A stretch of 58,132 bases of DNA from Acidobacteriota bacterium (lineage in GTDB: Bacteria > Acidobacteriota > Terriglobia > Terriglobales > Acidobacteriaceae), in assembly GCA_021806005.1 (NCBI GenBank), contig JAJZDM010000012.1, forward strand, positions 1 through 58,132. Reading direction: 5' to 3'. This document shows, piece by piece, positions 41,471-50,109 of this stretch; within the stretch, counting starts at the first letter, position 1, and every line of letters begins with the position of its first letter. Below the pieces are notes generated by a model that worked only from the letters and a program-made list of their open reading frames with translations, was not told the DNA's origin and searched no databases. The translations under genes were made by a program, and so were the position numbers.

Positions 41471-43060
41471 TCAATGATTCTCTACCAGACCCTCGCCCAG
41501 TTCGTGCAACTTCTTCCCATTCGACCAGCGCGAATAAAACATATGCCCACCCGGGAACTCATGCACGGAGAACTGGCTCGCAAGCTTTGCCGGCAGCTCA
41601 TTCTGGGTAAGCAGCGACCCCATGAAGGGGCAGGACAGATCATCCCATCCATGCACGACGAGCACATCCATCTTGGGATCCGCAGCCATCGCCTCGCGCA
41701 GATCATCCACCGCCCCTTCGCGCAGCGTCGGTCCTGAGCGGTCCCAGTCCCGGTTCACCTGGTAGGAGAGCGCATAGTACTGCGCATCGGTCTTCCATCC
41801 CACCGTATTCGTAATGAAGTTCACCATCGCCGTCGTCACCGGCGCCACGATGCTCTCCAGAATGGGATCGCTGGACTGTTGATAGGGCGCATACGGAAAG
41901 GGATCCGGCAGGGTCACATTCGAGTCATACACGCTGCCGATCGTTCCCTGCTCCCGATGCACCTCGCGCAGATACGCCTCCGTACTCAGGCGTCCGCCGG
42001 AGTACTTCACAAACTCTGCATCCAGCCCGGTCATCTCCGTCACCTTGGCAATCATCGCGTCGGTGGCCGTCTTGTCCGCCGGTCCCTTGATCAGCGCCTC
42101 GGCATAGTCGCCCTCGGTATACGCAATCACCGGCTGCATCGCCGCGTCACTGAGCTTGTGCTGCCGCTCCAGGTACGCCGCCGTAATCGAAGGCAGCGTG
42201 ATCATCCACGGGATGGGGGACAGGTTCCCATTCCCAAACGAAGGATTCAGATACGGGCTCACCAGAATGATCCCGTTCATGGCCACGCCCAGCGTCGACT
42301 GCATGTAGTGCGTCATCCGCGGTACGCGATATCCGCCGTAGCTCTCGCCGATCAGATACTTCTTGTCCAGCAACCGTTCATTCTTCACCAGCCACTTGTA
42401 GATCACCAGCGACAAGTACTGAATATCCGGGGTCGGAGCGTAGAACAGCTTCTTGGCCTGCGCCTCAGGCACCAGCGCCCTGGAGAACCCCGTCCCGATC
42501 GGATCAATGAACACCTCATCGGCAAAGTCCAGCCATGTCCCGGGATTGTCGCTCAACGCCGCCGGATCACTGGCCGAATCGCCCTGGTCGGCAAAGGCCA
42601 GATGCTTCGGCCCAATCGCTCCCAGGTTCAGATACACGCTGGAGGCGCCCGGCCCGCCGTTCACCGCAAACAGCACCGGCCGGTCCGGAGCTCCCTTCTC
42701 ATGATCCAGAACATAGGACGTATACATCACGTCCCCGGTCGGCTTTCCCTTGTCGTCGGTCAGCCGGATGGTTCCCACCGTCGCCGTATAGTGCAGCGTC
42801 TTGCCGCTCACCGTGATCGTCTGCTCCACAGACTTGTCCGCCGGCAGTTCGATGGCCTTCAACTCCGCAGGCGTCAGCTCCGCACTTGGCTTGGCCGTCT
42901 GAGCTGCCTCAGCCCCGGCCTCCGGATGTTCATGCTGGGCTGCAACGGGCAGAGGCGAGGCCGCCAGCAATGAGACGAGCGCCAGCAGTGCCGGCGTCCG
43001 AAGGACAGCCGGAAGGGATCTGCGATGCGTAACGATGGGGAGAGGACGTTGCAGGCTCAT
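41471..43060 (-). CDS. Secreted S10-family serine carboxypeptidase-like protein
   Basis: 529 residues from ATG 43060. A signal peptide (LLALVSLLAASPLPVAAQ) follows a basic N-terminus. The alpha/beta hydrolase domain has the oxyanion block LFAVNGGPGASSVYLNLGAIGP, the nucleophile Ser in YLIGESYGGYRVP (about residue 240), Asp in VVHGWDDLSCP and His in FPGGHMFYSR. This is the S10 carboxypeptidase triad. The bacterial members are periplasmic or secreted, with poorly known substrates. No partner is adjacent; the PfkB gene lies upstream on the same strand, 167 bp away. Confidence 0.92.
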   Translation of the reverse strand: MSLQRPLPIVTHRRSLPAVLRTPALLALVSLLAASPLPVAAQHEHPEAGAEAAQTAKPSAELTPAELKAIELPADKSVEQTITVSGKTLHYTATVGTIRLTDDKGKPTGDVMYTSYVLDHEKGAPDRPVLFAVNGGPGASSVYLNLGAIGPKHLAFADQGDSASDPAALSDNPGTWLDFADEVFIDPIGTGFSRALVPEAQAKKLFYAPTPDIQYLSLVIYKWLVKNERLLDKKYLIGESYGGYRVPRMTHYMQSTLGVAMNGIILVSPYLNPSFGNGNLSPIPWMITLPSITAAYLERQHKLSDAAMQPVIAYTEGDYAEALIKGPADKTATDAMIAKVTEMTGLDAEFVKYSGGRLSTEAYLREVHREQGTIGSVYDSNVTLPDPFPYAPYQQSSDPILESIVAPVTTAMVNFITNTVGWKTDAQYYALSYQVNRDWDRSGPTLREGAVDDLREAMAADPKMDVLVVHGWDDLSCPFMGSLLTQNELPAKLASQFSVHEFPGGHMFYSRWSNGKKLHELGEGLVENH

Positions 43061-43227
43061 GTCGATTACTTTACGCTGCCAGCCTGTGCTCCGGCCATGC
43101 GAGGCGGCTCTTCTCATCTCCCCACCCTCCAGCCTGCCACACCCGGCCATTGGGTGGCCGCGCACGGATTCAACGCCCCTGCGCTGAGAGGCTTCAGCCT
43201 GTTGTGGTCCTGAGCCCCGGGGAGCGG

Positions 43228-44178
43228 TCAGGCCAGGATCCGGGCGAGTTCGTCCGGCATGGGATAGCGATCACCGCCGGCCAGCAGCGCCTCGATCTCC
43301 TCAACCGGTCGAATTCCACCACGAGCGCCGCTGGCCATGCAGTTCACCGCGGCGGCGGCGCAGCCAAATGCCAGTTGCCGGTCCAGCTCCCACCCCTGGG
43401 CCAGGCCATACAGAAACCCCGCGTGGAAGATATCCCCGGCGCCGGTGGTATCTACCGTCGGCACGCGGAAGGCGGGGCTGAAGAGGAACCGTTGCCCATC
43501 CCAGGCCAGAACGCCATCCGGCCCCAGCGTCGCCGCCGTCAGCCTGCACCCATAGCGCGAGTGCATCCTGCGCAAGGCGCGGCAGAGATCATCCTCCTGC
43601 ATCAACCGGCAGGGAAGATCGCGGCTCACAATCAGGTAGTCCACCTTCTCGATCAGCTCATCCACCCCGGTGTACACCTCATCCAGGTCCGCGGTCACCG
43701 GCAACCCAGCGTCCCGCGCCCATGCTGCGGCCAGCGTTGCCGCCGCCGTGTCAAACCCATCCAGGTGCAGCGCCCGGGCGCTTACAATCCACTCCCGTTC
43801 CAGATCCTGCGGCTGCAAGGCCAGGCGCTCGTCACGGCGGCAGAGAACCGTCCGCTCTCCGGAGCCGTCCACCAGAATCAGGGAGCGTGGGCTGGCGGCC
43901 TCGGGCACCGTCACCAGCCGCGTCTCCACACCTGCCTCAGTGAAGGCCCGCGCGTGCAACCGCGCGGCCTCATCGTCACCCAGCTTGCCCACGTAGCGCG
44001 TGCGCATGCCCCAACTCTGGCAGGCCACCACGGCAGTAGCCACCTGGCCGCCGGGCGAGACCGCCTCCTGCTGGTACTCCGTCTTTGACCCGCGCCGGGG
44101 AAACTCCCGGAGGGGGATCAGTGTGTCGGTCGCGTTGAGCCCCACTCCGACCAGATCCACTACTGGCGTCGATGGCAT
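43228..44178 (-). CDS. PfkB-family carbohydrate kinase
   Basis: 316 residues. The ribokinase fold is shown by PGGQVATAVVACQSWGMRTRYVGKLGDD near the N-terminus, TAATLGPDGVLAW and the catalytic-base motif VDTTGAGDIFHAGFLYGL (Asp at about 247). The sugar specificity cannot be read. TAGAAT lies exactly six bases before the ATG and no Shine-Dalgarno is present, so the mRNA is probably leaderless. The next gene on this strand, the S10 peptidase, is 167 bp downstream. Confidence 0.92.
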   Translation of the reverse strand: MPSTPVVDLVGVGLNATDTLIPLREFPRRGSKTEYQQEAVSPGGQVATAVVACQSWGMRTRYVGKLGDDEAARLHARAFTEAGVETRLVTVPEAASPRSLILVDGSGERTVLCRRDERLALQPQDLEREWIVSARALHLDGFDTAAATLAAAWARDAGLPVTADLDEVYTGVDELIEKVDYLIVSRDLPCRLMQEDDLCRALRRMHSRYGCRLTAATLGPDGVLAWDGQRFLFSPAFRVPTVDTTGAGDIFHAGFLYGLAQGWELDRQLAFGCAAAAVNCMASGARGGIRPVEEIEALLAGGDRYPMPDELARILA

Positions 44179-44184
44179 TGGCTC

Positions 44185-44190
44185 ATTCTA
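44185..44190 (-). promoter_or_regulatory. -10 box of the leaderless PfkB gene
   Basis: TAGAAT on the minus strand, followed by six bases (GAGCCA) and the ATG at 44178. It has the same spacing as at 6852 and 19243. No clear -35 element. Confidence 0.5.
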
Positions 44191-44265
44191 TGCTGCTCCG
44201 GCATGGATGCTGACCGAGGGCTCCCCGAAAGGAGCAGGCCTGGAGAACAGGGCGAAGCGCAGGCC

Positions 44266-46458
44266 TCAATCCCAGGCAGGCTCCTTCTCTACCTCTACCA
44301 GCGTGGAATAGAACGTAGGCCCTCCACCCATGTCCGTGAGCCGCTGGCTGGTAAGCGCGTTGCCGTTCTGCCCGTCCACGCTGAGCTTCTGCCAGTCCAG
44401 CCGCGACGCCACCACGCCCGCGGGAACGGCATCGCCCACGCTGGCCAGCAGCATGATCTGCCCGCGCTGATTCCACACCCGCACCCGATCGCCAGTAGCG
44501 ATCCCGCGCGCGGAGGCGTCGCTGGGGTGCATCTCCAGCATCCCCGCCGTCCTGCGCTCCATCTGCCGGTGTCCGGGCAGGTTCGCAAAGGTGGAGTTCA
44601 TGTAGTTGTCCGCCTTGCGCGGCAGGAACTCCAGGGGAAACCGGCCTCCTCCCTCGGCTCCGTGGCGCGACTCAACCGGCGCCACCCACTCTGGAACCGG
44701 GGTCAGTTCGGCTCGCCGGCTCGGCGTCCTGAACCACTCCCGGGTGCTGAACGGCAGCGTCTGACCGTCGGAATCTTTGGGCAGCGATAGTGCCACGCTG
44801 CCCTCGCTCTCCAGCCGCTCCCGGGTGATGCCGGCAAAGTACGGGTGTCCGCTCCCCAGTGCCTGCTCGATCAACTCGTCCTCGCCATCCGTGAAGGCGG
44901 CTTCGCCGGGGAACATCCGCCGGCCCAGCTCCCCAAACAGCCAGACATTGGATCGCGCCTCCCCCAGGGGCGCGATCGCCGGCTGCGAGATCTGGGCGAA
45001 GAGATGGCCGTAGGCTCCCATCAGATCCTTGCTCTCCAGAAAGGTGGTTGCCGGCAGCACCAGGTCGGCGTAATCCGTAGTGTCGGTAAAAAACTGTTCA
45101 TGCACCACGGTGAACAGGTCCTGGCGGCGAAGTCCCTGCAGCACCCGCCCGGAGTCTGGCGCGATGGCGGCCGGGTTGCTGTTGTAGACAAAGAGCGCCT
45201 TCACCGGCGGCTCGGCGTGCACATGGCGCTCAGCGGCGCTGCTCCCGCCGTTGCCCAGCTCCGTCAGCGCCAGCCCCAGTTCAGACATGTTCACCATCCG
45301 CGCCGCCCGTCCCAGAGAACTGGCCTGCATCAACTCCGGCATCTGCAGCCGCTCCGCAGCAAACGGGAACGCCCCACTGACGGAGAGTTGCAGACCACCC
45401 CCCTGCTGCTTCCAACTCCCGGTGATGAGTGGCAGCATAGCGACGGCGCGCACCGCCGTTCCGCCGTTCTGGCTGCGTTGCACCCCGTAGTTCAGCCGAA
45501 TCGCGGCCGGCCCGCCACGTCCCTGCCCGGCGCCTCCATAGGCGCGCGCCAGGCGCTCGATCGCCTCGGCTGAAAGACCCGTGACCGGCGCCACCCGCCG
45601 CGGCGCGTGCTCGGCGCGCAACGCATGGTCGCGGAGTTGGTCGGCTCCCCGGGTACACTCGCGAAGATACGCCTCATCCGCGTAGCCGTCGCGGAAGAGC
45701 ACGTGCATCAGCGAAAGGGCCAGCAGCCCGTCCGTTCCCGGATGGACCGCGAGGTGCTCATCGGCCAGAGTCGCTGTGCGTGTCCTGTAGGGATCGATCA
45801 CCACCAGCCGGGCGCCCTTGTTCCGCGCCTGCTCGATAAAGGGCCAGAGGTGAATGTTGTTGCCATGAACATTCCCTCCCCAGACGATGATCAGACCCGC
45901 ATGCGCAAAGTCCTGGGGAGATGTTCCCAGGCGAACGCCGTACACCTGCTTCAACGCCTCGCCGCCGGCTGTGGAACAGATGGTACGGTCCAGTCGCGAT
46001 GCCCCCAGGCGATGGAAGAACCTGCGGTCCATGGAACCGTAGCCCAACTGGCCGATGGTGCCCGCATAACTGTAGGGCAGCACGCTCTCCGGGCCAAACT
46101 CTTCAGCGACCGACTTCAATCGCCGCGCCACCAGATCGAGGGCCTCATCCCAGCCGATGCGCTCAAAGACCTCCGCTGCATCCAGGGTGCCCGGCCGGGG
46201 CCCTTTGGGCGCATCCTTCCTGCGCCGCATCGGGTAGAGCAGCCGCTGCGGGGAGTACACCCGATCCAGGTAGCGCGCCACCTTGCCACACAGAAATCCC
46301 TGCGTCACCGGATGAGCGGGATCGCCCTGCACCTTGATCGCTCGCCCGGTAAGAGTATCCACCGTGACCAGAACGCCGCAGGAGTCCGGACAGTCGTGTG
46401 TGCACACCGCACGCACAGTCTTGGTGCTGGATCCGATCTCCGTGCTCACTGCGGCCAT
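44266..46458 (-). CDS. Molybdopterin-dependent oxidoreductase (DMSO reductase superfamily)
   Basis: 730 residues from ATG 46458, with GAGGAG upstream. A [4Fe-4S] site is formed by Cys19, Cys23, Cys27 (VCTHDCPDSCGVLV) and Cys57. ICSTAGGEALKQVYG, IIVWGGNVHGNN and VVIDPYRTRTATLADEHLAVHPGTDGLLALSLMHVL are cofactor-binding motifs of the family. The C-terminal beta-barrel has RVRVWNQRGQI. There is no twin-arginine signal, so it is cytosolic. No electron-transfer subunit is next to it. The substrate is unknown; many single-subunit members remain uncharacterised. Confidence 0.93.
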   Translation of the reverse strand: MAAVSTEIGSSTKTVRAVCTHDCPDSCGVLVTVDTLTGRAIKVQGDPAHPVTQGFLCGKVARYLDRVYSPQRLLYPMRRRKDAPKGPRPGTLDAAEVFERIGWDEALDLVARRLKSVAEEFGPESVLPYSYAGTIGQLGYGSMDRRFFHRLGASRLDRTICSTAGGEALKQVYGVRLGTSPQDFAHAGLIIVWGGNVHGNNIHLWPFIEQARNKGARLVVIDPYRTRTATLADEHLAVHPGTDGLLALSLMHVLFRDGYADEAYLRECTRGADQLRDHALRAEHAPRRVAPVTGLSAEAIERLARAYGGAGQGRGGPAAIRLNYGVQRSQNGGTAVRAVAMLPLITGSWKQQGGGLQLSVSGAFPFAAERLQMPELMQASSLGRAARMVNMSELGLALTELGNGGSSAAERHVHAEPPVKALFVYNSNPAAIAPDSGRVLQGLRRQDLFTVVHEQFFTDTTDYADLVLPATTFLESKDLMGAYGHLFAQISQPAIAPLGEARSNVWLFGELGRRMFPGEAAFTDGEDELIEQALGSGHPYFAGITRERLESEGSVALSLPKDSDGQTLPFSTREWFRTPSRRAELTPVPEWVAPVESRHGAEGGGRFPLEFLPRKADNYMNSTFANLPGHRQMERRTAGMLEMHPSDASARGIATGDRVRVWNQRGQIMLLASVGDAVPAGVVASRLDWQKLSVDGQNGNALTSQRLTDMGGGPTFYSTLVEVEKEPAWD

Positions 46459-46680
46459 GGTCTGCTCGATCAACTCCTCTTCCCTGGGCTGACGTGCGGC
46501 ACCTGGGACGCCAGACGCTCTGCCCGGTCCAAGCCCGCCTGGCTGCACCCGGTCCACAGGAAGACGCCTCCAGTGGTAGGGTAAGAGCAGCGCGGAGCCT
46601 GCCAGACGATCCGTTCCTGAGGCTGCGTGCTGGAACATCCGCTCCTCCTACTCTATCCTCTTCACTCTGCTCCGGGCGCT

Positions 46681-47529
46681 ATGCACACTGACATCCTGCT
46701 GGAAGCCCATGACCTGGTCAAAGACTTCGGCTCGGCGCGGGTGATTCAGGGCGTCTCGCTCGAGATCCGGCGCGGAGAGACGCTGGGACTCGTCGGAGAG
46801 TCCGGCTCCGGCAAAAGCACCCTCGCACGCATGCTTCTCCGCCTGCTGGAGCCCACCAGCGGCCGCATCCTGTTCCACGAGTCGGACGCAGGCAGCTTCA
46901 ACCCCGCTGCCTGCGCTGCTCCTGGCCCGGCAGGGAAGGTTTACAGCCTGTTGGATCTGAAGACACGGCAGATGCGACGTCTTCGCCGCCGGCTCTCCAT
47001 GGTCTTTCAGGACCCCTTCGCCGCGCTCAATCCGCGCATGACCGTCCAGGAGATCCTCGCCGAACCCTTCTCCATCCACCATGAACAGCCTGCCGGGGGG
47101 CTCTCCTCACGGCTGAACGAGCTGCTCGCCGAGGTTGGCCTGGAGACGGACGCCCTGCGACGCTACCCCCACGAGTTCTCCGGGGGCCAGCGACAGCGCA
47201 TCAACATCGCCCGCGCCATCGCGCTCCGCCCGGAGTTCCTGGTCCTGGACGAACCGGTGAGCGCACTGGACGTCTCGGTAGGGGCCCAGGTGATCAACCT
47301 GCTGCGTGACCTGCAGCAGCGCTATGGCCTTACCTGTTTGTTCATCTCCCACTCGATGCCGCTGGTGCGCTACCTGTGTCACCGCATCGCCGTGATGCAG
47401 GACGGACGGATCGTCGAAACCGGCGATTGGAGCCAGGTGTGCAACACTCCTCGAGAACCCTACACCCGCAGGCTGCTCGCCGCCACACCGGAGATCCCGG
47501 CGCTGCAGCCCGGACCTGCAGACACTTAG
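46681..47529 (+). CDS. Orphan OppF/DppF-like ABC transporter ATPase
   Basis: 282 residues from ATG 46681. Walker A is GESGSGKST, the Q-loop is [17 protein letters not shown], the signature is [10 protein letters not shown], Walker B is [14 protein letters not shown] and the H-loop is [11 protein letters not shown]. The C-terminal [17 protein letters not shown] is typical of oligopeptide/dipeptide transporter ATPases. About 30 Ala/Pro/Gly-rich residues are inserted before the Q-loop ([19 protein letters not shown]). No permease, binding protein or OppD-like partner is adjacent, so it must work with components encoded elsewhere. It is divergent from the molybdopterin enzyme, with a 222-bp gap. 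Confidence 0.92.
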   Translation: MHTDILLEAHDLVKDFGSARVIQGVSLEIRRGETLGLVGESGSGKSTLARMLLRLLEPTSGRILFHESDAGSFNPAACAAPGPAGKVYSLLDLKTRQMRRLRRRLSMVFQDPFAALNPRMTVQEILAEPFSIHHEQPAGGLSSRLNELLAEVGLETDALRRYPHEFSGGQRQRINIARAIALRPEFLVLDEPVSALDVSVGAQVINLLRDLQQRYGLTCLFISHSMPLVRYLCHRIAVMQDGRIVETGDWSQVCNTPREPYTRRLLAATPEIPALQPGPADT

Positions 47530-47620
47530 GGACTGCCGCCGGCCAGCGTCGACGTCCGTCTCAGGATTTCAAGCGTTCAGGAAAGCCAAACGGAGCGATC
47601 TCCCCACGCAAGCCCGAGCC

Positions 47621-48055
47621 TCAAGAAGCCGACCCGCTCTGCCGGGCGGCCTCCACGTCGGCCACGTTGCGCAGGTAATCCCAGGAGTAGATCCCCGACT
47701 CGTGACCGTCGTTCCACTTGAACCGCAGAGCGTAGTTGCCCACCTGGGACACATCCAGGGGCCGCGCCGGATCCTGATAGATGGGCAGCAGCGCTGGCTT
47801 CGCCCCGGTCTGGCCAGGGAACACGCCGGCTCTCTCACGCTCTTCCGTGCAGGTGGCGCAGGGGCAGGCCGCGCGCAGCCAGGCAAAGCTCCAGGAGCTG
47901 CGGTGGCCGTCCTTCCACTCGATGACCACCCCGCTGCCGCCCGTCTGGTCCACCCTCACCCGGGCCGGCTGAATCGCCTCACCCGTCAACTTCGGCGGCT
48001 CCTCGGCAGAGCAGGCCGGCGCGGCGGTTGTCACTCGAATTCCTTCATGGCTCAT
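47621..48055 (-). CDS. DUF971 protein
   Basis: 144 residues from ATG 48055. IEWKDGHRSSWSFAWLRAACPCATCTEER and VGNYALRFKWNDGHESGIYSWDYLRN are the two conserved halves of DUF971, the domain also found at the N-terminus of gamma-butyrobetaine hydroxylases. The CPCATC cysteines may bind zinc or iron-sulfur. DUF971 proteins are often linked to iron-sulfur cluster assembly or carrier genes (Mrp/ApbC), but none is here. The function is unproven. Confidence 0.9.
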   Translation of the reverse strand: MSHEGIRVTTAAPACSAEEPPKLTGEAIQPARVRVDQTGGSGVVIEWKDGHRSSWSFAWLRAACPCATCTEERERAGVFPGQTGAKPALLPIYQDPARPLDVSQVGNYALRFKWNDGHESGIYSWDYLRNVADVEAARQSGSAS

Positions 48056-48151
48056 AGTCTCTGTCTCCAATCTCCATGCTTCTATTCTGCCGCCTTTTCT
48101 TGCTGGGCGAATCCGCAGCCTCGTTCCAGACTCACCACGAACGTCCTGGCC

Positions 48152-48170
48152 CTCCGGCCTCTGGCCGGAG
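48152..48170. terminator. Short hairpin downstream of SemiSWEET
   Basis: CTCCGGCC pairs with GGCCGGAG around TCT, just past the SemiSWEET stop codon. No T-run. A possible 3'-end element of the tauE-like/SemiSWEET unit. Confidence 0.4.
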
Positions 48171-48173
48171 CCT

Positions 48174-48461
48174 TTACTTCGGCCGCACCGTGTCCCGGTC
48201 AAAGCGCAGCTTCAACACCAGGATCGTCAGCGAAAGCGCGAAGGTCAGCCCGTTGGCCAGGGTCATCGGTCCGGAGTGCTTGAGCAGTCCATAGATCAGC
48301 CACGCGAAGGTTCCCGCCGAAAAGATCAGGAACATCCCCAGCGAGATATCCCGCGCCGACCGCAGCCGGACCACGCGCAGCAGTTGCGGCACAAAAGCCA
48401 CCGTAGTCATGGTTGCGGCCGCATAGCCGATCGCTTCCATCTCGGCGGGTGTCATGCTCAT
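48174..48461 (-). CDS. SemiSWEET (MtN3/PQ-loop) sugar transporter
   Basis: 95 residues with three membrane helices, the size of bacterial SemiSWEETs, which work as homodimers. IGYAAATMTTVAFVPQLLRVVRLRSARDISLGMFLIFSAGTFAWLIYGLL contains the PQ motif and the ISLGMF and AWLIYG blocks of the family. GLTFALSLTILVLKLRF is the third helix. The ATG overlaps the stop codon of the TauE-like gene (ATGA), so the two are co-translated. It moves sugars across the inner membrane by facilitated diffusion. Confidence 0.92.
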   Translation of the reverse strand: MSMTPAEMEAIGYAAATMTTVAFVPQLLRVVRLRSARDISLGMFLIFSAGTFAWLIYGLLKHSGPMTLANGLTFALSLTILVLKLRFDRDTVRPK

Positions 48462-49243
48462 CCCTGTGCCTGCCTCCAGAAGAAGTATGCCGCGATCACA
48501 ACTCCCGTAGCCACCACAATGGCACGCAGCACCTCGCCGTTGGCACGGCGTGCAAAGCGCGCTCCCACCCAGCCGCCCAGCGCGGCAAAGACCATGGAGA
48601 CCACACAGTAGCGCCATTCAATCGCACCCTTCAGAATGAAGGTCACGATCGCGCACATGTTGGAAAGGGTTGCCGTCAGTACCTTGGTCGCGTTCAACGC
48701 ATGCATCCGCTCCATCCCGAAGAGCGCCAGGATGGTCATGACGATGAAGCCGCCGCCGGCGCCAAAGTAGCCGATATAAAAACACACCGGAAACAGAGCG
48801 CACGCCAGCCAGAACTTGTTGATCGGGTGCTCCTCACCGGGGTGCACCGGACGCCTGCGGATCCATCGCGAGACGCGTCCGCTCACGCCGAAGATCAGCG
48901 TACCGCCCAGAATCAGCCAAGGGATGAGATACAGGAATGTTCGCTGCCGGGTATGCAGCAGCACCTCGGCTCCGCTGACGCCACCCAGCACGCAGGTAAC
49001 AGCGATGGTGGGCAGAATATCTCTGCGCAGATCCTTGCGCAGAGTGGCCAGCGAGGTTACTTGCCCAGGCCACAGCGCCACGGTGTTGGTTGCATTGGCC
49101 TGGACCGGGAGCACTCCCATACCCATCATCGCCGGAAAGGAGAGAAACGATCCTCCTCCAGCCATCGCGTTCATGACGCCTGCGATGGTGGAGGCTGCCA
49201 CGAGCCAGATGAAAGGAAGGTGCGAGGTCAGGTCCCAATACAT
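48458..49243 (-). CDS. TauE/SafE-family (sulfite exporter-type) permease
   Basis: 261 residues with about seven to eight helices. GVMNAMAGGGSFLSFPAMMGMGVLPVQANATNTVALWPG and the second half repeat IGYFGAGGGFIVMTILALFGMERMHALNATKVLTA are the paired motifs of TauE/SafE proteins (DUF81). These carry sulfite, sulfoacetate or related organic anions. It overlaps the SemiSWEET start by four bases. TAGAAT lies nine bases before the ATG, without a clear Shine-Dalgarno. Confidence 0.92.
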   Translation of the reverse strand: MYWDLTSHLPFIWLVAASTIAGVMNAMAGGGSFLSFPAMMGMGVLPVQANATNTVALWPGQVTSLATLRKDLRRDILPTIAVTCVLGGVSGAEVLLHTRQRTFLYLIPWLILGGTLIFGVSGRVSRWIRRRPVHPGEEHPINKFWLACALFPVCFYIGYFGAGGGFIVMTILALFGMERMHALNATKVLTATLSNMCAIVTFILKGAIEWRYCVVSMVFAALGGWVGARFARRANGEVLRAIVVATGVVIAAYFFWRQAQG

Positions 49244-49436
49244 GTACTCTTCATTCTACTGAGAAGCAGAACCGACCATGGGCACAGGACCGAATTGTTT
49301 GACAGCCGCTCTCTGCAGCTTCGCTTCCTTTGCCGGACATCCCTCCGGAGAACATGCGGCTGCGTCTTCCCTCCACCCAGGCGGGGGGAACGCCCAAGGA
49401 TGCTGGGCCTCGCGCGACACCTGCAGAAAATCTCCT

Positions 49437-50021
49437 TTAGCTGCCGAGACTTGTCAGCGGCTCTTCCTGCCGCAGGTCTGTCAGGCGCAGCGCCTCGTCA
49501 ACGCTCTCTGCTACCAGCAGAACACCTCGGTTGCCGCGCAGCATGCCCTCGCGGTCGCAGACGTCCAGGAACTGGAGCAGCGTGTCATAAAACCCAGCCA
49601 CATTGAGCAGAATGACCGGCTTGTCATGAAGGCGCAGCGTCTGCCAGGCCAGCGCCTCAAACATCTCTTCGAAGGTTCCATAGCCTCCGGGGAGGATAAC
49701 GAAGGCGTCAGCCTTCTCCGCCATCAGAGCCTTGCGGGTGTGCATCGTGCTGGTCACGTGCAGCTCGCTGACGCCATCGTGGGCCACCTCGAGATCCACC
49801 AGCACCTGCGGAATGACACCCACAACGTAACCCCCGGCCGCAAGAGCTCCCTTGGCCACCGCTCCCATCAGCCCTGTCTTGCCACCGCCAAAGACCAGGC
49901 CCAGACCACGCTCAGCCAGGGTCCGGCCGAGGTCTTCCGCCACCTGGACGTACTCTCTTCGCGCGCCCTGCGCCGAGGCGCAGAACACCGCAACACTCTT
50001 TTCAGGGATGGTCGCTGTCAT
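49437..50021 (-). CDS. LOG-family cytokinin riboside 5'-monophosphate phosphoribohydrolase
   Basis: 194 residues from ATG 50021; an in-frame ATG 30 bases upstream is less likely. AVFCASAQGARREYVQVAEDLGRTLAERGLGLVFGGGKTGLMGAVAKGAL opens a Rossmann-like fold. MHTRKALMAEKADAFVILPGGYGTFEEMFEALAW holds the family's catalytic Arg and PGGYGTxxE motif (about residue 107). LOG proteins hydrolyse nucleoside 5'-monophosphates to base and ribose phosphate. In non-plant bacteria the physiological substrate is often AMP-like. Confidence 0.93.
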   Translation of the reverse strand: MTATIPEKSVAVFCASAQGARREYVQVAEDLGRTLAERGLGLVFGGGKTGLMGAVAKGALAAGGYVVGVIPQVLVDLEVAHDGVSELHVTSTMHTRKALMAEKADAFVILPGGYGTFEEMFEALAWQTLRLHDKPVILLNVAGFYDTLLQFLDVCDREGMLRGNRGVLLVAESVDEALRLTDLRQEEPLTSLGS

Positions 50022-50109
50022 CCTCTCAGCATACAACCGGGCGTGCACCATGGGATTCGCACCGCCCGGTCTGCGCCATTGAGTCCGACGCTCAGATCGG
50101 CGCGAAACG

